Positions 12,280 through 23,590 of a DNA stretch of 64,000 nt are shown here, piece by piece (position 1 is the stretch's first letter; every line of letters begins with the position of its first letter). The position numbers were made by a program, and so were the translations under genes. Where the stretch lies: the NCBI RefSeq assembly GCF_040954645.1, contig NC_092804.1, forward strand, positions 87,905,717 to 87,969,716. Reading direction: 5' to 3'. The notes below the pieces were generated by a model that worked only from the letters and a program-made list of their open reading frames with translations, was not told where the DNA came from and did not search any database. The stretch comes from Diabrotica undecimpunctata (Eukaryota; Arthropoda; Insecta; Coleoptera; Chrysomelidae).

Positions 12280-13150
12280 ATTCTTCTTCTTCTTCTTTTC
12301 GTTTTTATATAGACATAACTCTGTCTGTTTTTCAATGTGCCTCCAGTAAGTTGCCTTTCCATCGTTTTCGTGGTCTTCCTACTGATCATCTTCCTATGGG
12401 TTAACCGTCTCTTGCCGTCTTTACTACTCTATTTGTTGTCATTCGGCTTATATGATCGTTCCATTCTACTCTTCTATTTCTTAACCAGTTCTTGATGTTC
12501 TTCACCTTGCATCTACGTCGTATATCTGTACTTCTAGCTCTGTCCCATAGTGTCTTACCATCAATTTTTCTAAGTGTTTTCATCTCTGCTGTTTCACATC
12601 CTTTTTGTCCTCTCTGTGTCAGGTCTTGTTTCTGCCGCGTATGTCATTATTGGTCTATGACTGTTTTGTAAATTCTGCCTTTCGTTTCTTTTCCGATATT
12701 TTTATTTCTTCATAATGTTTCATTTAGGCAGCCTGTGGCTCTGTTTGCTCTATTCACTAGGTCTTCCACTTTAGTTTCGAGCTTTCCGTAGCTAGATAAT
12801 GTGATGCCTAGATATTTAAGCTTCAACACTTGTTTTATTATCCTACCTTCCAGCTCCAATTAACATCTTAGTAAATTTGCTGTTGTAACCATGCATTTTG
12901 TCTCTTTTGGGGAAATTAACATGTTAAATTTTCTGGCGGTTATATGAATTTGGTGCAGCATACGTTGTAAATTATCTTCACTTTGAAAGAGTAGTATTGC
13001 GTCGTCTGCACAGCAGATTATTTTAATTTATTTTTCTTCCATTTGGTATCCTTTTTTAGTTCTTATTTTTTATTATTTCATTCATAATCAGGTTGAATAA
13101 TAGAGGACTCAGGGAATATCCCTGTCCTATCCCATTGTCACCTTCAATAG
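12280..13150 (-). pseudogene. RTE-type LINE fragment, RT to C-terminus
   Basis: The minus strand begins near 13140 with SLSPLLFNLIMNEIIK (RT motif B region) and runs, through many stops, to a C-terminal stretch open at 12401-12583 (EMKTLRKIDGKTLWDRARS, then WNDHISRM). This matches the W-x-G-H-x-x-R-M tail of RTE-like LINEs. The YADD position is lost. The 3' end near 12280 carries a (CTT)n-like run (attcttcttcttcttcttt), seen on the plus strand. Confidence 0.7.
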
Positions 13151-14088
13151 GATCGGTTAGTTCTTCTTCTACTTTACTTTTATTGTGTTGTTTTGGTATA
13201 TATTTCCGATCGTTTTGATTTTTCGTAGAGGTATTTCTCTTACGTACAATAAGTGGATAACGTTTTTTTAATTTGTTTATCTTCTGTATATCATTATTTC
13301 AACTGTGTATTAAAAGTTAAATTTTGGTTATTATTTCTGAAGATTCTCTTAACGTGTTTATTAATTGTCTTGTTTCATGTGTATCAAGATATGTGTATCA
13401 TGATAGATTGTAATGCATATTTCATTTAATGTAATTAAAGTGCTCTTTGCGTTTGCCAATTACTTTCTCACTTCCTCAGCGATAGGTCTTTTTTCCTCAT
13501 CAATAACCTTATTCTCGCTCAATACAGCTATTTTAACCCTCTATAGCCCCGTGTGTACTCAAGGCAACAAAGGAGTTTTTGGTGCAGAAAACTTTTTTAA
13601 AACAATTTTCGACTCTAATATGCCCTCTGTTAATTTCAGGCAACATTTGGTTATACATTTTAATACACTCTATGAACCTATGACGAAACCTATATGGAAA
13701 TGTTTAACAGTATGTCAAATGGAGATGACTGCCTTATTAGTTTGTATTTTCGATCGTGATTTATTGTTATAAATTGTGTATAATTTATATAAAAGTACAT
13801 ACAGAGGCATTATATCAGCATTTAGATATTGATTATCGTTGAAATTTGTTTATTTTATTGTGTTGTTTCAGTACTGTGATAAAAAACAGGTAGGTATGTT
13901 GCTATGAATCCACACTGGACCATATTATTTTAAATTATTTCTTTAGGATGGATACAAAAACGTTCTATGGGAAAAGCAGTAAATATCCGAGGAATCCAAA
14001 GACTCTGACTGTGATAGTGATTAGAGTGATAATGAATTTTCCATAGGTACTCAGATATCAATCGCTCCAGGATCAAATAAAATGGAAA

Positions 14089-14661
14089 ATGAAATTGTAC
14101 GAAGCAAATTTAGACCAGGATACCAATTTAGATTTAGACCAAGATGAAGATGAGGACGATACCGATAAAACAGAAAAACACACTGAACAAAATGTGTTCA
14201 AAAGGTCAAAAATGATCGAAAAAAACATTCAGTGGAAGAGTGGTTCCCGAACAGTATTTCCAATTCCAGAATGGAAAGGTAATTTACCAACATGCAAATT
14301 ATTAGAACCGGAATCCCCTCTATATTATTTTAAAAAGATGATATCTACCAATATGCTGGAAAACATAGTAGAACAAAGTAGTTTGTATGCACTGCAAAAG
14401 AATATAAATAAACCATTGAATATGACACTAGCAGAATTAAACCAATTTATTGGATCTGTTCTACTCATGTCAATATATGGCTTGCCAAGGACAGGAACAT
14501 TTCGGCAGAAGAAAACACGTGTTGCTCAAATAGTTGATAATATATCTAGGAATCGCTGGGAAGAAATAAAAACTAAAATTCATTTCAACAATAACGAAAA
14601 TATGGTCAACAATAATGGTAAGTTATACAAAATTAGACCATTCATCAACGGTCTATTTTAA
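14089..14661 (+). pseudogene. piggyBac transposase, N-terminal half
   Basis: Residues 1-190 begin with an Asp/Glu-rich stretch (DLDQDEDEDD) typical of piggyBac N-termini and continue into the DDE_Tnp_1_7 fold (TVFPIPEWKG, LAELNQFIGSVLLMSIYGLP, RNRWEEIKTKIHF, KLYKIRPF). More acidic residues lie upstream (13990-14040) in another frame, so the true start was probably further 5'. The frame ends at a stop near 14660, just before the segment that should hold the first catalytic Asp. Confidence 0.88.
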
Positions 14662-14737
14662 AATTTTTAAAGTATTCCAATGAGTGAAAAATTGTGTATT
14701 TGTAAGATTGTAAGACAAACATTCTTTAAAACAATAT

Positions 14738-15475
14738 ATGAAGAACAAACCCAAAAAATGGAGATACAAGGCATTTGGTTTGTGTGATAGCAATGGTATT
14801 GTTTATAACTGGGAATTATATACAGGAACTGTTGAACATCCTCTTCATTTACCTAATGTAGACACCAGCGGTAATATAGTAATAAGATTGTGTGAGATAG
14901 TCGAACCAAACAAATACTATAAATTATATTTTGACAACTGGTTCAATAGCATTCAGTTGCAGATTGAAATGGAAAAACGTGGACTGCAATGTTTGGGAAC
15001 TGTTCGTCCAAACAGATTGCCTAATTTCCATTTTTCTGATGACAAGAATATGAAGAAAGAGGGCAAAGGTACTGTAGAAGAAAAGCACGCTACAGTAGAT
15101 GGCATAAGACTAACAGCGTTAAAGTGGTACGATAATAAACCGGTTCATTTGCTTAGTACATTTGTTGGTTCTGAGCCTACTTCGTTAGTCAAGAGGTGGG
15201 ATAAGAAACAAAAATCAATAATTATTGTATGCTGTCCAAATTCAGTGCAATTTTATAATAAATTTATGGGAGGTGTCGATCTTATGGATTCACTAATTAT
15301 TGCTCTTTACCGAACAGACATAAGATCTAAAAAGTGGTATCTAAAAATATTTTTTCACCTTCTGGAATTAGGTGTTATTAATAGCTGGTTGTTGTATCGT
15401 CGTGATTGCGATTACTTTGAAATTAAAAAGAAAAACCAGTTGTCTTTAAGTCTCACTTATGTAGCGTACTGTTAG
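14738..15475 (+). pseudogene. piggyBac transposase, catalytic C-terminal half
   Basis: Picks up with MKNKPKKWRYKAFGL, which in the family follows the I-D-E-x-M-x-P-F-K-G motif. It contains YYKLYFDNWFNS (second catalytic Asp) and MGGVDLMDSL (third catalytic region). The DNA between 14661 and 14738 is scrambled, and the first catalytic Asp motif is missing. Ends at 15475 before the cysteine-rich tail. Transposition by this copy is not possible. Confidence 0.9.
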
Positions 15476-15720
15476 CAAGAACTGACCAGATCAAAAACAA
15501 ACCAGGCTCAGTGAAATTGAGAACGAAATTATAAAAAAACAAAAGAGAGGATCTACTGCTATTGTACCACCAAAGGAAGTTAGGCTTGACCAAACCTTCC
15601 ACTGGCCAGTAATTTCTGAAAAAAAGGGAAGATGCAAAAAACCAGGATGCTGTAATACTAAGTAATGTGCGATAAATGTAAAGTTGCTTTATGTTTTACA
15701 ACTACAAATATTTTTTTTTT
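15476..15720 (+). pseudogene. piggyBac C-terminal cysteine-rich remnant
   Basis: Out of frame with the preceding segment: VRLDQTFHWPVI, then GRCKKPGCCNTK and, after a one-base shift, CDKCKVALCF. This is the usual zinc-binding tail of piggyBac transposases, which binds the ends and helps targeting. Broken by a stop and a shift. Confidence 0.75.
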
Positions 15721-15926
15721 GATTGGCATAATAAATAAGTATATAACTTAATTCGTTAGTTTTTGCTGCCCACAGTTGCCTGAGGGCAACACTCTCAAAA
15801 CTCTCCCCAAACAAAATTTAAAAAATCTAAAAAAATTACTAGTTGTTGTAATGGATATTTAAGCACATATAGAAATTAAAACATTTTCTCTTAAGTTTAC
15901 AAAAAAGTCGGACAATAGAGGGCTAA

Positions 15927-17149
15927 GATATTTATATTTCACTATATGCTCTATCATTTGGTTTTCATTTCAAATTTGCACCTATGACGAAATTTATATC
16001 TAAGATCTAGTGCTTTCATATGAAACTGGAATAAAACAATTGTTAGATAATATTTATTCGTTTTGAGTACACTTTTTTTAGAACCTAGTATATAAAAGAA
16101 TAAATATTTGTCTGTCAACAAATTGCTATATAAAAGTACGAGGCACTATTTTCATGCTGTGAGCTTTGCTGCTCTGTTACTTTTATAACGCTTAAGCTAT
16201 TTTTAATTTATTAGTAATATTAGTTAGTACGTTTGATTAAATGAAATTGACATTAATTTGATAGTTTCCATTTTATTAGTACTGATGGTATATGACTAGC
16301 ATCTGTTGGTACTATATATCAATTTCAACATGTGGAAGTGAGAGCATCCTCTTGTTAGTAATTTCAGTGTAAATTATGACGAAACCAGAAATAACCCATA
16401 ATATTCTCCCCGTGTAATCTTAGTATTTCCGTTGATTGAATAGTATAGGGTATCCAATATTTCAATCAACGGTATGTCAGAGTGGTTTTTATTAATTTTT
16501 ATATATATTTGCAAAATGAAAAAGAAAGTTCAGTACAGGCAGTTAAACAGCTGATCTGTCAATTTAGAAGTAATAGCAAGTACCAACTTGCTGAAAAGCA
16601 TACCCATACACAAAAGGAATAATAAAATGTACTGCACAAACTATAGCGATATAAGCTATATATAAGCTATATCTCTATTAATAATTAGGATATACAGTAT
16701 TTTTTCTAATACACCTGGAACGATTGAGTAAATAGGTGAACTATAAAATAGGTGAATATTAGTGTGGAATTAGAAAAACTTAATAAATCGTCGATCAATT
16801 ATTCACTATTAGCGTTGATAGTAATAACCCAAATAAATTCGCAACGCATATGGAGAGAAACGTGCAACCCAAAAAATTAAAATTTCATCAAGAATCAGCG
16901 ACTCTAGTGGATATTTCGGGAAACAACTAGTTACGAATTTGCGCTCATACGAGAATGATCGTAGAAAGAGGTGACGTTACCTCCCCTATCGTTCCCTACC
17001 ACAAACAATTTACGGCAGTACTTACGAAGTGTAGTGAGTCAGAGAACTAAACACCACACCAGCGTTATCTGAATTATGATTTCTAAGAAATATGTCTGTG
17101 AAGCATTTAGCAATTCGCGAACAGTTTGAATTTATTTTGTCAATATTAT
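15927..17149 (+). other. Unassigned DNA with a LINE vestige and a hairpin
   Basis: Around 16590-16700 the plus strand reads SIPIHKRNNKMYCTNYSDIS, resembling the P-x-x-K-K-G-D-x-x-x-C-x-N-Y-R-G-I-S start of LINE RT. Perfect 12-bp arms (ccgttgattgaa/ttcaatcaacgg) flank a short loop at 16429-16472. Nothing else recognised. Confidence 0.5.
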
Positions 17150-18060
17150 ATTTTGTATACAGATACGATAAAGATCGAACTGCAATGAAAATTATTTGAT
17201 ATGTAATTTAGAATGTTAACAATTATAAAAACAAGGGGTGCCCGATCTAATTTTGTTGTGACTATAATTAAATATTAACTTTTTTTATAAAGAAAATTTT
17301 GCGGACAGATAATATTTTAGGTTCATTCAAAACAAAAAAGGGCTTTTTTAATTTTTCTCTTAAGCTGATCGTTTTTAAGTTATAAACAATTTAAAACTGA
17401 AAAAATAACGAGGGATGATGATCTTCAAGGCTTAGAATCATAAGTTTCACTTCATTTTTGAAATTTTAAAGTACCTAAATTCAAGCTCAACATTATTTTA
17501 TCAGGTCTTGATAAGTATTTTGGACTTTCATTTGAAATCATTGTTTTTTACTTGTTAATGTAGCCCAGCCCGATCGCCTGTCTTTCCACAAGGAACCTTC
17601 CTCATTACCAATTAAAAAATATTTGCAAAAATGCAAAACATGGCAAACATTCTTATCTTAACTTGATAGAAAAAATTTCGCAAGTTTGTACTTGATGATT
17701 ACAAAATTAATATTTTTGCTTGTGTTTTTGAGCCTTGAAAATCGAAATTTTTCTTTTTTTCTTTTTAGTTTTAAATTATTTAAAACTCGAAAACGATCAA
17801 CTTCAGAGAACAATTACAAAAAGACCTTTTTTGTTTCGAATGATAAAAAAACCTAAAATAATATCTGCCTAAGCCTGATTTTTGTTATACTTATTTTAAG
17901 TTATTTTTAATAATTTTTAATTAATTATATTTAAAACAAAATTATCTCAGGCACACCTTGTTTCTCATAATTTTGTTAACATACTGAATTACATGTCAAA
18001 TAATTTTTAGTCATTAAAAATATCGGTGCAGTTCTACATTATATCGGATCCTCTACTATT
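17150..18060. mobile_element. Fold-back (long inverted repeat) element
   Basis: The left arm (about 17150-17455) and right arm (about 17715-18060) are imperfect reverse complements over roughly 300 bases (for example ataatattttagg, aaacaaaaaagg, gatcgtttt and atgttaacaa each appear in both arms, inverted). The loop (17456-17714) has no frame. Looks like a non-autonomous fold-back or MITE. Target duplications were not identified. Confidence 0.8.
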
Positions 18061-18228
18061 AACGTGCGATTTTCTTTAAATGTGTAGGAATTTTCGTAAT
18101 AAAGAAGAGACATTAGGCTAGAGTGTATTGTAATATATTTTTAATTTTTTTTTTGATAGCACTTTACAAAAACTTTTAAAAACATTGTATTTTTTTTCTG
18201 AAAAACCAAAAACTACAATAGAAAAATA

Positions 18229-18258
18229 TTTTACAGTTATGGTACCATAACTGTAAAA
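18229..18258. repeat. Perfect 30-bp palindrome
   Basis: Centred on ggtacc at 18241-18246, with arms ttttacagttat and ataactgtaaaa. The arm is part of the 18130-20916 repeat core, so this may mark a head-to-head junction of two repeat copies. Confidence 0.95.
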
Positions 18259-18609
18259 GAGGTATATTCGAAAAAATAATCTCTGTTACCCAGAAACTCA
18301 TAAGCGTACACAAATACTTTATAATAACCGAAATTTACATTCACAGTTGTTAAATTTTTCATATCAGTATGTAATGTCTTAAAATATATTTTTAATTTTT
18401 TTTGATAACACTTTACAAAATCTTTTAAAAATATTATATTTTTTATTGAAAAATCAGAAACTACAATAGAAAAATCTTTTACGTTTATGGTGTATTTGAA
18501 AAACACTTATCTAACAATTTTAAAAACATTCAAATTTTTTTTCATTGCATTTCATTCAAAAAACCAAAAACTACAATAGAAATATCTTTTACATGTTATG
18601 ATACATGAA

Positions 18610-19295
18610 TGCAAAAATTTTTTTGCATTCAACTCCTTTTATACATATATTTTCATTAAAATATTGATTTAATTCTTCATTTACTTACTATACTCCTATT
18701 ACAGGTCAAATGTTTATATACAGCAAACGATGCACCATATACCTGTATGCCTAATTCTTTTTCTCTTTCTGCTCTCTCTTAAATATAGCATTACATACAG
18801 TCCATCTAATGTACTTACCGTTGCACGTCATTACCATTGACAGAGATCGAAGTTGACATAGTTATCAAAGTATAAAAAAATCCTGAATCCATTTAAAATC
18901 AAATAGGTTACATAATTATTGCAAAAGTGGATTATACAACAAAACAAATTAATATTTAATGTAAATAAATAGAAACAAAACAAGAGTTAAAAAATAATCT
19001 TGTTAAAAACAATTTGAGCCCCTTGTATGCGTCGTATAAAGATGTAAAATGAAATACATAGATATTTATTTTATTTTATGTAAAATGTAAAATAAAAAGT
19101 GTCACCACCGCAAGTATCAAATAAGTGTTACCAATTTATGCCAAATTATCACCTTCGTTCAATTACAGTTACAGTTTGTCCCGAACAAATGTTCTTCACA
19201 AAAACGCTTTATAATGCATTTATACAAATTAAATAAAAACATATTATTGTGTATTTCTTTAAGTTAACATTAATAGAAATCTTTAAATATTATTT
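18610..19295. other. Unassigned DNA inside the satellite-like region
   Basis: No gene, RNA or repeat boundary recognised. Confidence 0.5.
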
Positions 19296-19303
19296 CTACG
19301 CGT

Positions 19304-19476
19304 CAGTGGCGTACCCAGGAGGCGTTTTGGGGGTTAAACCCCCTCCGGACCCTATTTCGACACTGTTACTCACACATTTTAAGGACTCAAAATGGAGGTA
19401 ACATCATAAAGAACGGTGACTCGGTGACCAACCAAACCCCCCCCCCCCCCAGAGGCAAATTCTAGGTGCGCTACTG
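19304..19476. mobile_element. hAT-type MITE with perfect 8-bp target duplication
   Basis: Ends CAGTGGCGTACC and GGTGCGCTACTG form 12-bp inverted repeats with two mismatches. They are flanked by identical CTACGCGT octamers at 19296-19303 and 19477-19484. CAG-type termini plus an 8-bp duplication are diagnostic of the hAT superfamily. At 173 bp it has no coding capacity and contains a C14 run (19437-19450). Confidence 0.93.
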
Positions 19477-20109
19477 CTACGCGTATATAATAAAATATGT
19501 CTAGTGGCTGTAACGCCAGTGTACGCGGCAAAGTGATTCTAAAAAAGAACACACCTACCGCCTAAATATTTCGTGTTAGTATCATGTGACCTCACGGGCT
19601 ATGACGCGGATGACGTGCAACGGTAAGTAAATTAAATGAGGTATATGTAATAATTGTGCAGATTGACTCCCATATAAATTTGTAACGATGAACGCGTGTA
19701 TAGAAGTATAACTTTTACCGACCCGTTTTTTTTCTGATAATTTAAAAACTACAATAGAAAAATCGTTTACAGTACATAATGATATATTTGAAAAATAAGA
19801 AATTCTCAAAACTATAATATTTGTAACCCAGAAACACATAAGCGTGCACAAAATAAATTATATTAACCCAAATTTACATACAGTTAGTTGTTGAATTTTT
19901 TATATTATTAGCATAGCATGTAATATAGTAATATATTTATGGTTAATTCTTTTTGATAGCACTTTACAAAAACTTTTAAAAATATACTATTTTTTTCTGA
20001 AAAACCAAAAACTACAATAGGAAAATCTTTTACAGTTATGGTATATTTGAAAAATATGGGATTCTCAAACTGTATTTTCTGATACCCATAAACACATAAG
20101 CGTGCACAA

Positions 20110-20580
20110 ATAAATTATATTAATACAAAGGGTCTTGCCGGTTAATATAGTAAAAGATGCCTCCAGCGATATTCGAAAAATAAAAATAACACTCTGTTCT
20201 ACTTAAAAAGTATTCGAACAAAAAATTTTTAGACTTCTAGCCCCACCCACAACCCCCCAAAAAATTAAAACATGTCATGTTTTTTAGTTTTTTCATGATA
20301 TCTTCGATTCTGATTATCGTAGAAACGTCTTCTTTATTTCATTTTGTAGGATTTTTTATTGCCTATAGTATAGTATATTTTTCTTAGTATCGTTTTTTAT
20401 TATAGTATAGTATATTTTAAAAAAATATATAATTTATTGGTTATCATATTATCTCTGCGATTTTTTTCAGATTTTTATAGGATGAGCATCATGGTCAAAA
20501 TAATGAAAAATCATTTTTCGGTATTTTCTTTAACCATTTTGACTCCTGATACAATTTTAAAACCATTAACAGCCTTAATT
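20110..20580. other. Unassigned DNA splitting the satellite-like repeat
   Basis: AT-rich, with the short direct repeat tatagtatagtatatttt present twice (near 20364 and 20401). No coding signal. Confidence 0.5.
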
Positions 20581-20916
20581 TTCTTCGAAAAACGTTCTTT
20601 TTTTTTCTGAAAAACCATAAACTAAAATAGAAATATGTTTTACGGTTATGGTATATTTGAAAAATAAGAAATTCTAAAAACTGTAATTTCCGTTACCCAG
20701 AAGCACATAAGTTTGCACAAATAAATTATAATATTTGAAATTTACATACCCAGCTGCTCAATTTTTATATAAACATGTAATATTGAAATATATTTTTTGT
20801 AGCATTTTACAAAAACTTTTAAAAACGTCCTATTTTTTTCTGAATGCCCAAAAACTACAATAGAAAAATCTTTTACAGTTACGATATATTTGACAAATAA
20901 CAAAATTCTCAAAACT

Positions 20917-21705
20917 TTATGACAAAATTCTGATTTTTCTGTGTGGCTTACTGAAAACATTTTTTGTCACGGAGGTTTCTGTTTTTGCAGAAATCCACTT
21001 AGCTGTATAAAAAATTTTAATTTTAATTAGCTGATCAATAACAAGCATATTATGCTCTTTGCAATTATCCAGCCATTTTTTATTAGAATTTATAATGGCT
21101 TCTAATAAGTATTGTGTAATTTTGACGGTAATTTCATACTCGGTTTTTACTTTTTCGAAAATTGTATTAAATTCTTTTAATAGGAATAAAATGGCATCTG
21201 AAAAACTTTTTGTTGGTAGTTTCAAATGTTCAATTTCGCATTTTGTTCCATAATCCCGGTTGAAAATTAATAATTCGTGTTTTCTAATTGCTGAACGATC
21301 AGAACTAACATTTTGTGAGCAATTTTCGCAATTGAATTTTTTTAATATATAATATAATAGATATCCCGCCACGTAGATTCCCGAACAGGTCTCTAGGGTG
21401 GGTTTTACATAAATAATTTTTGTGTAACAAGATTTAGTATTAACCACATGAGAATGATTTATCCCTTGATCGTCAAGACGATCAAGGGATAAATCATTCT
21501 GATCAAGTTCACTTTCAAGTTCAATTTCGTCAACACGATCAAGGGATAAATCATTCTGATCAAGTTCACTTTCAAGTTCAATTTCCGCAGAGTTTGAATC
21601 TAGTTCTAATCCATCTACTTCATCATCTTCACAATTTGCTCCTTCGGTGTGGTTGATAAGTTTTATATGCATATTATGCTGCAGAGCTATACGGAAACCC
21701 TTGAC
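20917..21705 (-). CDS. P-element-type transposase, last exon
   Basis: C-terminal part of a P/THAP9-like transposase. The exon begins at 21705 after a polypyrimidine-AG acceptor and reads VKGFRIALQHNMH in phase with the upstream exon, then NCEDDEVDG, a position where P transposases have a conserved N-C-E-x-D motif. Residues about 30-70 hold a 19-aa tandem duplication (EIELESELDQNDLSLDR). The rest (YVAGYLLYYILKKFNCENC, then GTKCEIEHLKLPTKSF) matches the family's C-terminal region. Stop at 20917. Open and well preserved, unlike the upstream exon. Confidence 0.8.
   Translation of the reverse strand, partial: VKGFRIALQHNMHIKLINHTEGANCEDDEVDGLELDSNSAEIELESELDQNDLSLDRVDEIELESELDQNDLSLDRLDDQGINHSHVVNTKSCYTKIIYVKPTLETCSGIYVAGYLLYYILKKFNCENCSQNVSSDRSAIRKHELLIFNRDYGTKCEIEHLKLPTKSFSDAILFLLKEFNTIFEKVKTEYEITVKITQYLLEAIINSNKKWLDNCKEHNMLVIDQLIKIKIFYTAKWISAKTETSVTKNVFSKPHRKIRILS
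21474..21592 (-). repeat. 57-bp tandem duplication in P-type transposase
   Basis: Two in-frame copies of a 57-base unit (19 codons) that starts with gatcaagggataaatcattc, almost identical, so duplication was recent. It adds acidic Glu/Asp-Leu repeats to the C-terminal domain. A short gatcgtcaagacgatc palindrome adjoins it. Confidence 0.9.
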
Positions 21706-22248
21706 CTTAAAAAAAAATAAAAATTACTCAGAGTAATAAGTATCTATAAATATTGAATTGTATTTCGGTATTTGCAATTATTTTGATACAGTAAATTTAT
21801 TTGTGTTGTGTAGAGAGGGAGTTGGCTTCGGACTATCCATTAGCCACAGATCGTAGTAATTACGATTTTATTGTAGTCTACTGATTTAAATTGACAAAAT
21901 TAAGGAAAAAGAATCGTAAAACTATATTTCATACTCTTAAGGAAGTAGGTATGCTGTTAAACCTATTATAATGGAGAGAAGGTCTATTAGCAGTACAACA
22001 AAAAATTCTTTCTAATTTTGTTTTGCCGAGGAAATCAATTAACAGGTCAAATAAAGCAATTAAAAAGGATACATTGACTGGACCTGAGATATTTAGATTA
22101 TACAGTTTTGATATCAGTAATTTTATTTACTTTGCATTGTTTTTTGAGATAAGTAACACTTTACAGACTTTTATTAATTTCATAATTGTGTTATTCTATA
22201 TCAAACCCAATTTTATAGAATTATTATAAAAAATTTACTTTTACTTAC
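21706..22248 (-). other. Intron of P-type transposase gene
   Basis: Donor CCTAAA|GTAAGT at 22249/22248 and acceptor (T-rich)AAG|GTCAAG at 21706/21705, both on the minus strand. Joining them keeps one frame (…YNPQPK then VKGFR…). Length 543 bp. P elements are classic for intron-containing transposase genes. Confidence 0.8.
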
Positions 22249-22465
22249 TTTAGGTTGAGGATTGTAGCCTCCGCGATGTCGTACTACAGAAAAAAGATTT
22301 TCTAGTGGATCTTGATTCACTCTGGATGTAAAAAAAAATTTAAATCCTTCCATTTTTAAGTCCTCCCAAAGCTTTAATATGGAAGTAATAGTCCACTGAA
22401 ATCCATCCAAGCAGTAAATATTTTTTCTTTCTTTGTCTCCTTCCATAACCCTCAATTCTTTGAAA
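22249..22465 (-). pseudogene. P-element-type transposase, segment after frameshift
   Basis: Reads MEGDKERKNIYCLDGFQWTI, then TSRVNQDPLENLFSVVRHRG, the T-S-R-L-N-Q-D-P-L-E-N-x-F-S signature around a late conserved acidic residue in P-type transposases. It is in a different frame from the main body; the shift lies near 22455-22470, where the main frame runs into TGA after VFSKN. Ends at the GTAAGT donor. Confidence 0.88.
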
Positions 22466-23590
22466 AGACCAATTCCGTTTTGAGAGTGTCATACGGTATG
22501 CTGTTATATATAGACAAACCCTTTCGGTAAACATTTGGATCTGCTAACGTTTTGCTGTTTAGGGAATCAAACAAGCAATTTATTTTCTTTAAAAAATCGG
22601 CCGTATTTTCTGCCGACTGGCTCTTTATTTGACCCAAATCATGAGCCGTACGGATAGCTTCCGCCACAGAAGAACTAAAAACCTGGGCTGCTAATTTTAC
22701 CCTCATCTTTTGAAACGTATTTGGGTATACGTGTTTGGTAGTTATCTTGATCATAGACCTAGATACAATACTTTTCTGATCTGCTTCGAAAGTTTGGACA
22801 AAGTCATTCCAGTTTATTTGATTATGATTTGAAAAAAAATGGAGTTTTTGATTCATGAAATTGTTCCTTAATGATTTAATTAAATGAGGTACATCAAAAA
22901 CAGTATATAATAAAGTATTGTTTAGTGAAATTTGTGGCATATCTTTCGTAGCTCCTAGTAAATTATAAGCACGACGATTATTGGATCCTTGGTCACAAAC
23001 AATTACTTTTGGAAGTAAGCCTATTTCATTCACTTTTCCTACTACTTCAGATAATAACTCTTTTAACATTTCTCCTTTTACAGGACCTTTTGAAATGTAG
23101 TAGCAAAATGGTATTTTCCATGAATTAATGATACCCCTAACCATAAATACAATTGCGTGGTCTGCCAACTTGTCCTTTCTTCCTAAAGCTGAAAAATCTT
23201 CGAAACCTTCTAAACAGTCATAAAATTTGTTGTACTCCAACCCTACTTCTAACTTAATTTCGTCGAATAATATGCTACAATGTTTTTCAACGTCAGTCAT
23301 GGTTTTAACTTTATTTTTTAATTTCGAAATTAAAGTTGTTTTCACACCGGTCTGCAAATTATATATTTTTAACCAAGACCGAATGGTTGATTCTGCTGGT
23401 AACTTAAATTTCAATTTATTTCTTAAAAATTTATACAGTCCAGGGGATTTATAGTAAATAGAAAGCGACAATTTCTTTTCAGCTAGACTCCATTTTTGAC
23501 CTTTTGCGTGGAAAAGTTGCATTTCGACAAAAATTTTTGCTTCTTCTGAACAACGATTTAGACGGTTTTTGAGTATAATTCTTGGATTGT
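22452..23590 (-). pseudogene. P-element-type (THAP9-like) transposase, main body
   Basis: Catalytic core of a P-superfamily DNA transposase. From 23522 the frame is open for 356 codons: KGQKWSLAEKKLSLSIYY and the STIRSWL helix-turn-helix-like part, then GFEDFSALGR and LADHAIVFMVRGI (first conserved acidic area), then VIVCDQGSNNRRAYNLLG (second), VFDVPHLIKSLRNN (a GTP-binding-domain style motif in P proteins), and NTADFLKKINCLFDSLN. The same frame extends upstream of the ATG (EEAKIFVEMQ) to the A10 tract at about 23590. Shifted at both ends relative to flanking exons, so the gene is dead unless the shifts are sequence errors. Confidence 0.9.

Larger units (their letters stand above)
13537..15922 (+). 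mobile_element. piggyBac-type transposon, non-functional copy
   Basis: The left terminus CCCTCTATAGCCCC is preceded by TTAA (13533-13536). The right terminus, read inward, is CCCTCTATTGTCCGAC followed outside by CTAA (15923-15926). piggyBac elements target TTAA and begin CCCT/CCC, so the right copy of the target site has one substitution. Subterminal ggcaac-containing inverted repeats lie at about 13560 and 15780. The interior encodes a broken transposase. Confidence 0.9.
18130..20916. repeat. Interrupted satellite-like repeat next to P-type element
   Basis: A roughly 230-260-bp unit with the core gaaaaaccaaaaactacaat, then tcttttacagttatggtatatttgaa, recurs with cores near 18211, 18461, 18571, 19747, 20011, 20619 and 20851. 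Other shared pieces are gatagcactttacaaaaact, acccagaaacacataagcgt and gcacaaataaattata. The last copy runs into the 3' end of the P-type transposase gene at 20917, so the array probably forms that element's 3' non-coding part. It is split by other DNA at 18600-19720 and 20110-20580. Confidence 0.85.

Noticed and set aside
13413..13772. 119-codon frame
   Set aside because: It crosses the left end of the piggyBac element and has no domain.
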